NCBI GenBank assembly: GCA_028283825.1 | Contig: JAPWJW010000003.1 | Span: forward strand, 620,001-684,000 | Direction: 5' to 3' | DNA from: Azospirillaceae bacterium | GTDB taxonomy: Bacteria; Pseudomonadota; Alphaproteobacteria; Azospirillales; Azospirillaceae | Length of the DNA stretch: 64,000 nucleotides | In this document: positions 1-9,852 of the stretch, piece by piece | How the letters are laid out: every line of letters begins with the position of its first letter | How positions within the stretch are numbered: position 1 is the stretch's first letter | Made by a program: the position numbers and the translations under genes | Notes under the pieces: generated by a model | What the model was told of the DNA's origin: nothing | The model's database searches: none | The model's input: the letters and a program-made list of their open reading frames with translations, nothing else

Positions 1-1836
1 TTTCCCATCCGCTCCCCTGCCCTCCAGGATGCCGATGCCGCCCTGGGCCGTGCCCACCCACAGCCGGCCGTGGCCGTCCTCCACCAGGCTGTTGACGTAG
101 TCATGGGGCAATGAGGCCGCGTCGTCCTTGTCGTGTGCCAGGCGCTCCACGGCACCGGTGGCCGGATCCAGCCGGTTCAGCCCATGCTCCGTTCCGGCCC
201 ACACGATACCGCCATGGTCCACCGCCAGGGCGATGATGCGGTCGTCGGCCAGGCCGGCGGGATTGGCGGGATCGCGCCGGTACAGTGTCTTGGCGCCGTC
301 GCCATCGATCCGTACCAGGCCGGAGAAGGTGCCGGCCCAGGTGACGCCGCCGGCCGTGACGACACGGGCGATGTAGGGATAAGGGTTGGCGGTGGGCAGC
401 GTCTCACGCACCACCTGCTCCCCTCCCGTCCCGCCCGTATGAATACGGTAGAGGCCACGCGGTGTCCCGGCCCAGACGGCACCGCCGTCCCGGTCGTCCT
501 GCCGGGCCAGGGCCAGCACGTCCAACTGCGGCAGGCTGTGCGCCGGATCGGCGTTGGTGCCGCCAGCCAGCAGGCGGCGGGCATGCCGGGTCCCCGGATC
601 GAACAGCACGATGGCCCCGTCGCCGCCCAGCCACAAGGTGCCGTCCGGCGCCACGGCCAGGCTCTTGATGGTGGGCAGATCGCCCAAAGGCGGTCGCCCA
701 TTGCCGGTGAACAGGGTCATCAGCGCGGCGTTGGTGGGGTTGTGCACATCCAGCCCGGAATCACCCCCCACCCAGATCAGGCCGCTGCGGTCCTTGATGA
801 TGGCGCGCAGGCTGTCGTTGGCCAGGGTGGCGGGAATGTCGGCCTCATGCCGGATGGTGCGGTAAAGGCCGCGGGCCACATCGACTTCCGCGATGCCATT
901 GCCCAGCGTCGCCACCCACAGCACGCCCGGCCGCACCTCCACCGCGCCCCGCATGGTGACGGCGGACAGCGGCGGTTCGCCGGCCGTCTCCGGCTGGATG
1001 ATGCGCAGGCTATGGTCCCGGGGATCGTAGACGCCCAGGCCGCTGCGGTCGCCGCCCAGCCACAGGCGGCCGTCGCCCCCCTCCTCGATCTGCCAGATAC
1101 TGTCGGCCAGCAAGGCGGCGCCGGGGTTCCCCGCGTCCTGGATCACAGGTGGCGCGAACGTGGTGGCGCCGGCCGGCCGTACCACCAGGCCCTTGGCCGT
1201 GCCGGCCCATAGCGTGCCGCCGGCATCCAGGTGCACGGCGAAGACGGTGCTGTGTGGCAGGGCGTCGGCACCGCCCTTGTCATCATGGCGCACATGTTCC
1301 AGCACGCGGCCATCGCCGGCGACGTGGTCCAGGCCGCCCCGGGTCGCCACCCAGACGCCGTCGCCGCCATCGTCGGAAATGTCGTAGATGGTGGCGGCGC
1401 TGACACCCGCCGGGCCCGGCGCCACGGTGGTGAAACGTTCCGTCACCGGATCATAGAGCGCCAGGCCCCCGACATGGGTCCCCACCCACAGCCGGCCGGC
1501 GGCATCGACATGCAGGGCGCGGATGACGCCGTCCGGCAGGCTGCCCGGCTCATCGGCATCGGGCTGGAACACCCGCATGCGATAGCCGTCGAACCGCGCC
1601 AGGCCATTGGTCGTTCCGATCCAGATGAAACCCTGCCGGTCCTGTGCCAGGGAAAAGATGGTGTCGCTGGGCAAGCCCCGGCTGCGGTCGATGTGTTCGA
1701 AGACCGTCTGCCCCAGGGCCCGCCACGGCGCCACGCGCGCCGGCGTGGCACCCGCCGGGGACACGTCCGCCCGCCCGGGCCCCGGCCATCCCAGGGCCGC
1801 CAGACAAACGGCGACGATCAGGAGCACTACCCGCAT
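1..1836 (-). CDS. two-component-regulator-propeller sensor protein, partial at the window edge
   Basis: An uninterrupted minus-strand frame of 612 codons runs off the left edge, so the C-terminus is missing. It starts with a signal peptide (MRVVLLIVAVCLAALGW, then an Ala/Gly cleavage region) and then carries many repeats of the type (L)W(V/I)GT..GL..(F/Y)(D/N), for example FIWIGTTNGLARFDG and LWVGTAQGGIGIL. These are Reg_prop blades of the periplasmic beta-propellers found in hybrid sensor kinases and GGDEF proteins. The family usually continues with a Y_Y_Y domain, a membrane segment and an output domain; which output this one has cannot be seen. It is divergent from the receiver gene at 2082, separated by about 245 bp of AT-richer DNA that probably holds both promoters. 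Confidence 0.85.
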   Translation of the reverse strand, partial: MRVVLLIVAVCLAALGWPGPGRADVSPAGATPARVAPWRALGQTVFEHIDRSRGLPSDTIFSLAQDRQGFIWIGTTNGLARFDGYRMRVFQPDADEPGSLPDGVIRALHVDAAGRLWVGTHVGGLALYDPVTERFTTVAPGPAGVSAATIYDISDDGGDGVWVATRGGLDHVAGDGRVLEHVRHDDKGGADALPHSTVFAVHLDAGGTLWAGTAKGLVVRPAGATTFAPPVIQDAGNPGAALLADSIWQIEEGGDGRLWLGGDRSGLGVYDPRDHSLRIIQPETAGEPPLSAVTMRGAVEVRPGVLWVATLGNGIAEVDVARGLYRTIRHEADIPATLANDSLRAIIKDRSGLIWVGGDSGLDVHNPTNAALMTLFTGNGRPPLGDLPTIKSLAVAPDGTLWLGGDGAIVLFDPGTRHARRLLAGGTNADPAHSLPQLDVLALARQDDRDGGAVWAGTPRGLYRIHTGGTGGEQVVRETLPTANPYPYIARVVTAGGVTWAGTFSGLVRIDGDGAKTLYRRDPANPAGLADDRIIALAVDHGGIVWAGTEHGLNRLDPATGAVERLAHDKDDAASLPHDYVNSLVEDGHGRLWVGTAQGGIGILEGRGADGK

Positions 1837-2081
1837 GAATGCGAACCACCAGGGTAACGGCAATCGCCGGAGTCACCACGGCAGGTGGCCCGAACAATCT
1901 TGGATTTTATAGGAAACGGGCCTCCACGCCACTGAATCAGTGATAAATTATCCAATAGACATAGACAGGATGGGGGATAAGGGGCTGGGCTCCAGCGCCG
2001 GACGCGCTTATGTTGGCGCCAGAAAACAACGTTCGCCCGCCCGCACCCCCACCGCCGGCCGGCAAAAGGCGGAAGCCATTA

Positions 2082-2498
2082 ATGACCCCGCAAGACAACC
2101 CCGCCGCGACCCCGCCCGGTCCCCGTGTCCTGGTGGCCGAGGACAACCGGGTGAACCGGGAACTGATCCTGGCCATTCTGCGCCGGCTGGGCTATGAGGC
2201 CACCGGCGCCGCCGACGGGGCGGAGGCCGTGGCGACCTATGACACCGCCGAGGCGCCGTTCGACATCGTGCTGCTGGATCTCAACATGCCCGGCATGGAC
2301 GGGGCGGAGGCGGCGCGCATCCTGCACGGCCGCCCCGTGCCCACCGGCCGCTCGCGCGCCATTCCACTGGTGCTGATGACGGCGGAAACCGATGTGATCG
2401 ACCACCTGACCACGGGCCTGTTCGCCGGCTATATCGCCAAGCCCCTGGTATGGAACGATCTGGACCAGTTGATCCGGCGGCTGGTCGCCTTAAGCTGA
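2082..2498 (+). CDS. stand-alone receiver-domain response regulator
   Basis: A 138-residue protein that is almost only a CheY-like receiver. The acidic pair is E20-D21 in VLVAEDN, the phospho-acceptor is D66 in LLDLNMPGMDG, T100 is the switch residue in LMTAE, and K120 lies in YIAKPL. There is no DNA-binding or enzymatic output domain, so it acts by protein contact or phosphotransfer. The ATG at 2082 is preferred over the in-frame start at 2010 because the extra 24 residues are proline-rich and lie outside the domain. It is divergent from the propeller sensor gene, so the two may be one signalling pair; the pairing is inferred from position only. Confidence 0.85.
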   Translation: MTPQDNPAATPPGPRVLVAEDNRVNRELILAILRRLGYEATGAADGAEAVATYDTAEAPFDIVLLDLNMPGMDGAEAARILHGRPVPTGRSRAIPLVLMTAETDVIDHLTTGLFAGYIAKPLVWNDLDQLIRRLVALS

Positions 2499-2517
2499 TT
2501 TTCGCCGGACTTGGAGC

Positions 2518-3255
2518 TTACTCCGGCCAAGCCGCGTCCACCGCGCGCCGCCATTCCCGCGCCATCAGGCCGTGGCCGGCATAGGTGGGGTGGACGCCAT
2601 CCCAGGACCAGTGCTCCGCCGGCGCCTTGGCCAGCGCGGCGTCGAAGGCGTCCTGGTATTTCACCAGCGGCAGGTGATATTTCGCCGCCAGGGCCGCTAC
2701 CACGTCCTGCCGCTGTTTCACTAGCGCGCGGTCGGCGGCGTAGCTGGCCTTGTGGCTGGCCACCGGCATCAGGAAGGGCTGGCCCAGGACGATCTTCACG
2801 CCCGGAAGCTTGGTCTGGGTCTCGTTGATCAGCTTTTCATAGACCTGGGCGTAGGTTTCCAGCGTCTCGCCCTTGCCGAAGAAGGTGTCGTTGACGCCCA
2901 CCAGGATGCTCAGCACGTCGGGCTTGATATCCAGGGTGTCGGCCTGCCAGCGGGCGGCGAGGTCGGAGACGGTATTGCCGCTGATCCCCCGGTTCACGAA
3001 GGTCAGGTTGCGTTCCGGATACTCCGCCCCCACCGTGGCCGCGATGATGTAGTCGTAGTCCTGGCCCATGGTGTGGTTCAGGTCGTTGCCGGGCTGGCGG
3101 CCGCCGTCGGTGATGGAATCGCCCTGGAAGAGGATGGTGGTGTTGGGGTGCAGCGCCGCCAGGTCAGCGGCCCTGGCCATTCCGGCGGCACCCGTCAGCG
3201 CCAGGGCGAACACGGCCGCGCGCAGCCAAGGCTTTCCCGTTCCCACCAAGCGCAT
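2518..3255 (-). CDS. secreted SGNH/GDSL-family hydrolase
   Basis: A 245-residue exported esterase/lipase-like protein. The start at 3255 gives a signal peptide (RAAVFALALTGAAGMARA) and has a purine-rich ribosome site (GAGGGAAAGCAGG); an upstream in-frame start at 3294 would bury the signal. The SGNH blocks are visible: FQGDSITDGG with the nucleophile Ser, a Gly-containing block around the NRGISGNT segment, the GVNDT block with Asn, and DGVHPTYAGH with the catalytic Asp/His pair. Substrate is unknown; relatives de-acetylate polysaccharides or hydrolyse esters. It is convergent with the receiver gene (19 bp apart). Confidence 0.85.
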   Translation of the reverse strand: MRLVGTGKPWLRAAVFALALTGAAGMARAADLAALHPNTTILFQGDSITDGGRQPGNDLNHTMGQDYDYIIAATVGAEYPERNLTFVNRGISGNTVSDLAARWQADTLDIKPDVLSILVGVNDTFFGKGETLETYAQVYEKLINETQTKLPGVKIVLGQPFLMPVASHKASYAADRALVKQRQDVVAALAAKYHLPLVKYQDAFDAALAKAPAEHWSWDGVHPTYAGHGLMAREWRRAVDAAWPE

Positions 3256-3301
3256 CCTGCTTTCCCTCGCCCTGTTGATTTTCCGGTCGCCCAAAATGCG
3301 A

Positions 3302-3330
3302 CGGGCCCCCAGGAATGCCCTGGGGGCCCG
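3302..3330 (-). terminator. hairpin downstream of clpA
   Basis: A 12-bp perfect inverted repeat (CGGGCCCCCAGG with its complement, 5-nt loop) lies 39 bp beyond the clpA stop. On the minus strand it is followed by GTCGCATTTTGG, so the U-tract is weak. It also lies just ahead of the SGNH hydrolase start, so it may separate the two units. Confidence 0.55.
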
Positions 3331-3368
3331 CGCAATTCAAGTTACATGGCGGTCAGATGCGGGCGGTC

Positions 3369-5684
3369 TCAGTTGACCAGTTCCGGCACCTTCTCCTCCG
3401 GCTTTTCCGCCTGGCGCGACGTGCCGGATCCTGCAGTGTAGTCGAACACCAGGGCGTCGTCCTTGACGGAGACGCGGACGGCACCGCCCTTGACCAACTT
3501 GCCGAACAGCAATTCCTCGGCCAGCGGCTTCTTGATGTACTCCTGGATTGTACGCCCCAGCGGGCGGGCGCCGTACAGGGGGTCGTAGCCCTTGGTCGCC
3601 AGCCACTCGCGCGCCTCGTCCGTCAGTTCGATGGTGACGCCGCGGTCGCTCAGCTGCGCCTCCAGCTCCATGACAAACTTGTCCACCACGCGCCCGATGA
3701 TCTCCGGCGACAGGCCGGCGAAGGTGATGATGGCGTCCAGACGGTTGCGGAATTCCGGCGTGAACAGGCGGTTGATCGCCTCCTCATCCTCGCCCATCCG
3801 CTTCTCGCGGCCGAAACCGAAGGCGGGCTTGGCCAGGTCCGACGCGCCGGCGTTGGTGGTCATGATCAGGATGACGTTGCGGAAATCGACCGTCTTGCCG
3901 TTGTGGTCGGTCAGCTTGCCGTGGTCCATCACCTGCAACAGGATGTTGTAGAGATCCGGGTGCGCCTTCTCGATCTCGTCCAGCAGCAGCACGCAATGCG
4001 GATGCTGGTCGATGGCGTCGGTCAGCAGGCCGCCCTGGTCGAAGCCGACATAACCCGGCGGGGCGCCGATCAGACGGCTGACCGTGTGCCGCTCCATGTA
4101 TTCCGACATGTCGAAGCGGGTCAGCTCAATACCCAGGGTGCGCGACAGCTGTCGCGCCACCTCGGTCTTGCCCACGCCGGTCGGGCCGGAGAACAGGTAG
4201 TTGCCGATGGGCTTTTCCGGATCGCGCAAGCCGGCGCGCGCCAGCTTGATGGCGCTGACCAGGGTGTCGATGGCCTTTTCCTGGCCGAACACCATGGTCT
4301 TCAGGTCGCGTTCCAGATTCAGCAGCACCTCACGGTCGTCGCGGCTGACGCTCTTCGGTGGGATGCGGGCGATCTTGGCGACCACCGCCTCCACGTCCTT
4401 CACCTGGATGGTCTTCTTGCGCTTGGTCACGGGCAGCAGCATCTGCGCCGCCCCCACCTCGTCGATGATGTCGATGGCCTTGTCCGGCAGCTTGCGGTCG
4501 CCGATGTACTTGGCCGACAGCTCCACCGCTGACCGGATGGCCTCGCGGGTGTAGCGGACGTTGTGGTGCTTCTCGTAATAACTCTTGATGCCTTCCAGGA
4601 TCTTGACCGCGTCGTCCAGCGAGGGCTCGTTGACGTCGATCTTCTGGAAGCGGCGGACCAGGGCGCGGTCCTTCTCGAAATAGCTGCGGTATTCCTTGTA
4701 GGTCGTGGACCCGACGCACCGCAGCGCGCCGCTGGCCAGGGCCGGCTTCAGCAGGTTGCTGGCATCCATGGCACCACCCGACGTGGCGCCGGCGCCGATC
4801 ACCGTGTGGATTTCATCGATGAACAGGACGGAGCCTTCGACCGCCTCCAGTTCCGACAGGACGCTTTTCAGCCGCTCCTCGAAATCGCCGCGATAGCGGG
4901 TGCCGGCCAGCAGCGCGCCCATGTCCAGCGCGAAGATGACGGCGTTCTGCAACACCTCAGGCACCTCGCCATGGACGATGCGGCGGGCCAAACCCTCCGC
5001 GATGGCGGTCTTGCCCACGCCGGGGTCGCCCACGTACAGCGGGTTGTTCTTGGACCGGCGGCACAGGATCTGGATGGTGCGGTCAACTTCCTGCGCGCGG
5101 CCGATCAGGGGATCGATCTTGCCGTTGAGCGCCTTCTTGTTGAGGTTGACGCAGTAGGCCTCCAGCGCCTCCGTCCCCTTCTTGGGCGGCTTTTCGCCGG
5201 CCGGCGGCTCCTCCTCCGAGCCGGAGACGCGCTTGGTCTCGGACCGGCCGGGGGACTTGGCGATGCCGTGGGAGATGTAGTTGACGGCGTCGAACCGCGT
5301 CATCTCCTGCTCCTGCAGGAAATAGACGGCGTGGCTTTCCCGTTCGGAGAACAGGGCCACCAGCACGTTGGCGCCGGTCACCTCTTCCCGTCCGGAACTC
5401 TGGACATGGATGGCGGCGCGTTGCAGCACGCGCTGGAATCCGGCGGTGGGCTTGGCGTCCTCGGACCGGCTGGAGATGAGGTTGCTCAGCTCATTGTCCA
5501 GGTACTCGCCGAGTTCGACCCGCAGCTTTTCCACCGTCACGCCGCAGGCGCGCAGAACGGCCAGGGCATCCTGGTCTTCGGTGAGGGCCAGCAGCAGGTG
5601 TTCCAGGGTCGCGTACTCGTGCCGCCGCTCATTGGCATAAGCTAGGGCCCGGTGCAGCGTTTGCTCGAGATTACGCGAGAGCAT
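3369..5684 (-). CDS. clpA: ATP-dependent Clp protease ATP-binding subunit ClpA
   Basis: A 771-residue AAA+ unfoldase that feeds substrates to ClpP. It has the double Clp-N repeat (about residues 1-145), the first AAA+ domain with Walker A GDPGVGKT (219-226) and Walker B VLFIDE (286-291), and the second with GPTGVGKT (500-507), ending in the D2-small domain. There is no middle coiled coil of the ClpB type, which supports ClpA. The start at 5684 follows AGAAGGATTAG and gives the canonical [13 protein letters not shown] opening; the longer frame to 5795 runs into clpS. It follows clpS by 5 bp, so adaptor and unfoldase are co-transcribed. Confidence 0.97.
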   Translation of the reverse strand: MLSRNLEQTLHRALAYANERRHEYATLEHLLLALTEDQDALAVLRACGVTVEKLRVELGEYLDNELSNLISSRSEDAKPTAGFQRVLQRAAIHVQSSGREEVTGANVLVALFSERESHAVYFLQEQEMTRFDAVNYISHGIAKSPGRSETKRVSGSEEEPPAGEKPPKKGTEALEAYCVNLNKKALNGKIDPLIGRAQEVDRTIQILCRRSKNNPLYVGDPGVGKTAIAEGLARRIVHGEVPEVLQNAVIFALDMGALLAGTRYRGDFEERLKSVLSELEAVEGSVLFIDEIHTVIGAGATSGGAMDASNLLKPALASGALRCVGSTTYKEYRSYFEKDRALVRRFQKIDVNEPSLDDAVKILEGIKSYYEKHHNVRYTREAIRSAVELSAKYIGDRKLPDKAIDIIDEVGAAQMLLPVTKRKKTIQVKDVEAVVAKIARIPPKSVSRDDREVLLNLERDLKTMVFGQEKAIDTLVSAIKLARAGLRDPEKPIGNYLFSGPTGVGKTEVARQLSRTLGIELTRFDMSEYMERHTVSRLIGAPPGYVGFDQGGLLTDAIDQHPHCVLLLDEIEKAHPDLYNILLQVMDHGKLTDHNGKTVDFRNVILIMTTNAGASDLAKPAFGFGREKRMGEDEEAINRLFTPEFRNRLDAIITFAGLSPEIIGRVVDKFVMELEAQLSDRGVTIELTDEAREWLATKGYDPLYGARPLGRTIQEYIKKPLAEELLFGKLVKGGAVRVSVKDDALVFDYTAGSGTSRQAEKPEEKVPELVN

Positions 5685-5689
5685 GCCTA

Positions 5690-6034
5690 CTAATCCTTCT
5701 CCAAGGTGCATTGCAGGGGATGCTGGTTCTGGCGCGCGAAATCCATCACCTGGGTTACTTTCGTCTCCGCCACCTCGTAGGTGAACACGCCGCACACGCC
5801 GACACCCCGGCGATGAACGTGCAGCATGATCCGGGTTGCTTCTTCCCTGTTCTTGGAAAAGAAGCGTTCCAGGATGTGAACGACGAACTCCATGGGGGTG
5901 TAGTCGTCATTCAGCATCAAGACCTTGTACATGGAGGGCTTTTTGGTCTTCGGCTTGGCCTTGACCACGACGCCGGTCGTGGTGCCGTCCCCGCCGTTTC
6001 CGCCCTCATTCCCTTGACTATCAAACTCGGTCAT
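5690..6034 (-). CDS. clpS: ATP-dependent Clp protease adaptor ClpS
   Basis: A 114-residue N-end-rule adaptor. A flexible Gly/Thr-rich N-terminus is followed by the ClpS core: [18 protein letters not shown] (the [10 protein letters not shown] signature that binds N-degrons), then the [19 protein letters not shown] segment. It hands substrates with N-terminal bulky residues to ClpA, encoded immediately downstream. Length and motifs are normal for alphaproteobacteria. Confidence 0.97.
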   Translation of the reverse strand: MTEFDSQGNEGGNGGDGTTTGVVVKAKPKTKKPSMYKVLMLNDDYTPMEFVVHILERFFSKNREEATRIMLHVHRRGVGVCGVFTYEVAETKVTQVMDFARQNQHPLQCTLEKD

Positions 6035-6357
6035 GGCCTTCCAGGTACGTGTCTCTCGGGGTGGTCATCCCAGCAATAATATGAGATCGCGGGCCGCCGT
6101 TGGAAGACCCCTGGTAACCTTATTCATGCCTGCGGTGCGAATGACGCACGCAAATCACCGATCAGGGGCGCCTCTCCGCGGAAGCGGCACCATGAAAACG
6201 TGTGCAGCCACACCTAAAAGGTGCACCAGAAACAAAGAACCCGGCGGGCCGGGATGGCCGCCGGGTTCTTGAACCCTATCATCTCATCGCTGCGTGATCG
6301 CGCCAAAACAGCGGCCGGCACGGGCGTCCCCGTCCGGCGCCGCATCAGCCGAACGCC
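6035..6357. other. intergenic region between phasin and clpS
   Basis: No credible gene. The right half holds the phasin terminator (6235-6270); the left half (6035-6200) should contain the clpS promoter on the minus strand. No clear -35/-10 pair could be fixed by eye. Confidence 0.5.
6235..6270 (-). terminator. rho-independent terminator of the phasin gene
   Basis: A 13-bp perfect inverted repeat (AAGAACCCGGCGG / CCGCCGGGTTCTT, 10-nt loop). Read on the minus strand it is followed by a T-rich stretch (TTCTTTGTTTC). It lies about 90 bp past the phasin stop. Confidence 0.75.
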
Positions 6358-6912
6358 TCAGGCCGCCAGGCGCGGCTTGCCGAACTTGGTCACCACCGCG
6401 TTGACACGGGCGGAGATGGGCTCGATCGCCTCATTCGCCAACTTCACCGACAGTTCGGAGGTCTTGGTCGCTTCGCTGACCAGGCTGTCAAAGCTGGCCT
6501 TGGCGAATTCGGATTGCTGGTCCACCGCCTCACGCAGGGACTTGACCGCCAGCAGGGCCTTGGTGGCCGACACGCTGCTTTCCAGCGAGGACTGGGCGTA
6601 GGCGACGAAGGACTTGGACAGGTTTTCCAGGCCCTTGGCCAGGACGGTGGAGGACAGGACGAAGGCGTCGACCGTGTCCTTGTTGAAGGCGGTCAGTTCC
6701 TCATACGCCTCGAAAGCCTTCTTGCTGGCCTTCTCGACCTGTTCCTTGGTCAGGGCGACGGCCTGCTCATAATTCTTGGTGACCGCGTCCTGGGTGGCAC
6801 GCGCGGTGGTTTCGGCTGCCTGCTTCACAGTGGCGCCCGTTTCCACGGCGGCGTCGGTGGCGACCTTCTTGGCGCGGGATGCGGTGGTGGTGACAGTATT
6901 CGCGGTGGTCAT
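6358..6912 (-). CDS. phasin family protein (polyhydroxyalkanoate granule-associated)
   Basis: A 184-residue, Ala/Lys/Glu-rich, almost wholly helical protein. The central part (about 45-150) has the phasin pattern: NYEQAVALTKEQVEKASK, a region of amphipathic heptads, and FAKASFDSLVSEATKTSEL. Phasins coat PHA granules and regulate their size. A strong ribosome site (GGAAGGAAG) precedes the ATG at 6912. It is a single-gene unit with its own terminator and a long upstream region. High expression would be expected; this is inference. Confidence 0.88.
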   Translation of the reverse strand: MTTANTVTTTASRAKKVATDAAVETGATVKQAAETTARATQDAVTKNYEQAVALTKEQVEKASKKAFEAYEELTAFNKDTVDAFVLSSTVLAKGLENLSKSFVAYAQSSLESSVSATKALLAVKSLREAVDQQSEFAKASFDSLVSEATKTSELSVKLANEAIEPISARVNAVVTKFGKPRLAA

Positions 6913-7452
6913 GACTTAGCTTCCTTCCAATGATCTCAGATGATCCATCGGCCGCCCGATGCGGCCCGTACCCGGGTAAGGCGACCCGGCATCGGCCGGG
7001 GACTCGGATGCCCACAGCGCCAGCGGCCCACATTGGGCGCCGCTATGTTGCGTTGCAGCACGATCCACTAATTGAACCTTGAAAGCGAGGTTGTCAATCG
7101 GCTTTGTGCGCCGCAAAAATTCTGCCACATCAAATTTTGGCGAGTTTATCGGCACAATGGCCATCCGCACGAGGCGAAATGCCGCAAAATAAGCCGAAAC
7201 GTCTACGCAGCATCCACTGCATCACAAGATTATGCTGCATTGCAATATACCTTCCGGGTAGAGGCTTACCCCTTTCGCGCCGCACCGCAACAATGCCTCC
7301 GACGTCACGTCATGTATTGTCCCCAGTCATGGCGCCCGGGCTCACGGCGCATATTTTGTCCTTAACCAGATTTTCAATACTGGACAGCGAATCCTCAGGC
7401 CTTTACTTTTGTCGCCAACACCGACGCGGCATGGCGGAAGGGGCAGTTCACC
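6913..7452. promoter_or_regulatory. 540-bp divergent regulatory region between phasin and dac
   Basis: Gene-free and clearly AT-richer than its surroundings (7080-7400). It must hold the phasin promoter (minus) and the carboxypeptidase promoter (plus). Several TGC/GCA-type half-site combinations occur (for example TTGCGTTGCAGCA near 7050 and TGCTGCATTGCA near 7230), similar to the TGC...GCA sites bound by PhaR-type repressors of phasin genes; assignment as PhaR sites is a guess. Confidence 0.4.
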
Positions 7453-8844
7453 GTGACCCATTGGAAATCCTGGAACTTGGGGGGGCGTCCCCGCCAGACC
7501 ACCCGGCGCGGACGGTGGGCCGTCCTGGCCTTGCTGGCCTGCTGGGCCCTCACGCCCGTCACCGCTTTCGCCAAGTACGCCGCGATCGTGGTGGATGCCG
7601 AGACCGGGCAGGTGCTGCACTCCGCCGGCGCGGATACGGAAAACTATCCCGCGTCGCTGACCAAGATGATGACGCTATACCTGCTGTTCGACGCGCTGGA
7701 TTCCGGCCGCGTCACGCTGGACCAGTCGTTCAAGGTTTCGGCCCACGCCCAGGCGCAGGCCCCCAGCAAGCTGGGGCTGGAGGCGGGCGACACCATCCGC
7801 GTGCGCGATGCGATCCTGGCGCTGGTGACCAAGTCGGCCAACGACGTGGCGGTGGTGGTGGCTGAGAATTTAGGCGGTAGCGAGCCCCGCTTCGCCCAGA
7901 TGATGACGGCCAAGGCCCACGCGCTGGGCATGAGCCGCACCACCTTCCGCAACGCGTCGGGCCTGCCCAACCTGGCGCAGCACACCACCGCCCGCGACCT
8001 GGCCCGCCTGGCCCAGGCGCTGATCCATAACCATGAGAAGCAGTACGCCTACTTCAAGACGGAAAGCTTCACCTACAACGGCGACACGATGGCCAACCAC
8101 AACCATCTGATGTCGCGTTATCCCGGCATGGATGGCATCAAGACCGGCTTCATCAACGCCTCGGGCTTCAATCTGGTCGGGTCCGCCGTGCAGAACGGCC
8201 GCCGCCTGGTCGCCGTGGTGATGGGCGGCAGCAGCGCCGTGTGGCGCGACAACCGCATGGCCGACCTTCTGGACGAAGGTTTTGCCAGCAAGCCGGGCGC
8301 CATCGTCACCGCCGAGGCGCCGATCCTGCCGCCGGGCCGTGCCGGCCGCGCGGCCCCCGTGCAGGTGGCCGATGCCGCGGCGAATGACGACCAATCCGCG
8401 TCGCAGGGCGATGAGGATGAAGACGAGGCCAAGCCGCCCCGCCCCGCCGGCGTCCGGCTGGCCAGCGCCGCCGGCAAGGCCGCCAAGGCGGTGGGCAAGG
8501 CGGCGGAAAGCGTCGCCGATCATACCCTGCTGGCCGCCCCCGCCGAGGCGGCGTCGGAAGGCATGGCCCTGCCCAAGGCCAAGACCATCCCCGCCGGGTG
8601 GAGCATCCAGGTGGGCGCCTTCAACGACCGCGCCGCCGGTCAGGCCGCCATCGCCCGCGTGACGCAGAAGACCAAAGGCCTGCTGAACGCCGCCGTCCCC
8701 AATGTGCAGGAAATCCCCACCGCCAAGCGCACCCTGTTCCGCGCCCGCCTGGCGGGCCTGAGCGAGAAGACCGCCCGCGCCGCCTGCGCGCAGTTGACCC
8801 GCCAGCGCCAGGACTGCATCGCCCTGCCGCCCGGCAGCAGCTGA
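7453..8844 (+). CDS. D-alanyl-D-alanine carboxypeptidase with C-terminal SPOR domain
   Basis: A 463-residue penicillin-binding protein of the DacA/PBP5-6 type. A signal peptide (about 20-40) is followed by a peptidase S11 domain with S68-L-T-K71 (nucleophile Ser68), S128-A-N130 and K230-T-G232. A low-complexity Ala/Glu/Asp linker (about 300-380) leads to a SPOR domain (about 385-460; WSIQVGAFNDRAAGQAAI), which binds denuded glycan at septa. It trims pentapeptide stems in the periplasm, and the SPOR domain suggests a division-site role. The start is GTG after GGAAGGGG. The CPBP gene follows at 11 bp. Confidence 0.93.
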   Translation: MTHWKSWNLGGRPRQTTRRGRWAVLALLACWALTPVTAFAKYAAIVVDAETGQVLHSAGADTENYPASLTKMMTLYLLFDALDSGRVTLDQSFKVSAHAQAQAPSKLGLEAGDTIRVRDAILALVTKSANDVAVVVAENLGGSEPRFAQMMTAKAHALGMSRTTFRNASGLPNLAQHTTARDLARLAQALIHNHEKQYAYFKTESFTYNGDTMANHNHLMSRYPGMDGIKTGFINASGFNLVGSAVQNGRRLVAVVMGGSSAVWRDNRMADLLDEGFASKPGAIVTAEAPILPPGRAGRAAPVQVADAAANDDQSASQGDEDEDEAKPPRPAGVRLASAAGKAAKAVGKAAESVADHTLLAAPAEAASEGMALPKAKTIPAGWSIQVGAFNDRAAGQAAIARVTQKTKGLLNAAVPNVQEIPTAKRTLFRARLAGLSEKTARAACAQLTRQRQDCIALPPGSS

Positions 8845-8855
8845 CACCAGCGCCC

Positions 8856-9794
8856 GTGACCTCTCCCTTTTCGGCGGCATCGGCCGATGCCGCCCCGCCG
8901 TCGCTGCTGGCGCTGGCCCGCCAACGGCGGGAGCCGTGGTGGGCCTTCCTGGGCGGCATGGTCCTGGTGGTGCTGTGGACCGTGGTGACGGCCCTGGTGC
9001 TTTATGGCATGCAGCGCAAGGGCTGGATCGTCGCCACGCCCCATGCCGGGCCGCCGCTGGCGGTCGTCGGCCAATTGCTGGTCCTGCTGGGCAGCGTCGC
9101 CGGTTCCATCCTGCCACCCCTGGCCCTGGCCCTGGTCTGGCTGCATGGGCGGGGGCCGTTCAGCGTCATCACCCCTGGGCACGGGCTGGACTTCGGCTTG
9201 GCCGCCCGATCCGCCCTGCTGTGGGGCGGACTGGTGCTGCTGACCGTGGCCGTCAGTGCTGCGATCGACGCCTGGACGGGCGAGACTTCGGACACGAGCG
9301 GTCAGCCCTGGCCCCAGGTCCTGGCCTTCGCCGCCGCCACGGTGTGGATGCTGGTGCTGCAGGTCACGGCGGAGGAGACGCTGTTCCGGGGCTATCTCAG
9401 CCAGGCGCTGTACGCCTGGACCGGCCGCGCCTGGATCGCCGCCCTGCCGGTGGGCGTCCTGTTCGCGTCGCTGCACACCCAGTCCTGGGACAACGGCGTG
9501 TGGGACCAGCGGGCGCTTTACTTCATCATCTCGCTGATGCTGTCCGCCGTAACCTGGCGCGCCCGCCGGCTGGAGGCCGCCATCGGCATCCATTTCGGCC
9601 AGAACCTGACCGCCATCTATGTCATGGGTGTGCTGGGCGCGCCCTTCCCGTCCCTGCTGGGTATCGGCGGGCCGGAGGGCAAGCCGGCGGGCCTTGGCGA
9701 TGTGGCGACGGTGGTGGCCACCATGGCCGTGGTCTGCGGCCTTTACTGGTACCTGGGCGTGCGGCGCGGCTGGGTCATCCGCCGGAAACCCTAA
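8856..9794 (+). CDS. CPBP-family intramembrane metalloprotease
   Basis: A polytopic membrane protein of about 312 residues (CAAX protease/bacteriocin-processing family). The three metal-site motifs are present: EETLFRG (EExxxR), FASLHTQ and HFGQN. At least six hydrophobic segments flank them. The GTG at 8856 is the first start after the carboxypeptidase stop but has no clear ribosome site, so translational coupling is likely; an ATG at 8958 would cut off the first helix region. Substrate unknown; co-transcription with a cell-wall carboxypeptidase suggests envelope maintenance. Confidence 0.85.
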   Translation: MTSPFSAASADAAPPSLLALARQRREPWWAFLGGMVLVVLWTVVTALVLYGMQRKGWIVATPHAGPPLAVVGQLLVLLGSVAGSILPPLALALVWLHGRGPFSVITPGHGLDFGLAARSALLWGGLVLLTVAVSAAIDAWTGETSDTSGQPWPQVLAFAAATVWMLVLQVTAEETLFRGYLSQALYAWTGRAWIAALPVGVLFASLHTQSWDNGVWDQRALYFIISLMLSAVTWRARRLEAAIGIHFGQNLTAIYVMGVLGAPFPSLLGIGGPEGKPAGLGDVATVVATMAVVCGLYWYLGVRRGWVIRRKP

Positions 9795-9795
9795 G

Positions 9796-9831
9796 AAAAA
9801 GGCCGCGCCCTTGCGAAGGCGCGGCCTTTTT
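9796..9831. terminator. bidirectional rho-independent terminator
   Basis: A 14-bp perfect inverted repeat including A5 and T5 tails (AAAAAGGCCGCGCC / complement, 8-nt loop). It serves both converging units: the CPBP gene (plus) and the phosphomannomutase gene (minus). Confidence 0.92.
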
Positions 9832-9852
9832 GGTTCTTCAATCCGATAAAGC

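Noticed and set aside
133-1212. Long plus-strand frame opposite the propeller gene
   Set aside because: It is the antisense shadow of the minus-strand sensor gene, whose Reg_prop repeats are clear. GC-rich third positions create such frames throughout the window.
3315-5645. Plus-strand frames over clpA
   Set aside because: Antisense shadows of the ClpA gene, which has all family motifs.
8598-8855. N-terminal extension of the CPBP protease
   Set aside because: This part overlaps the SPOR domain of the preceding gene in another frame and is not membrane-like; the GTG at 8856 is preferred.
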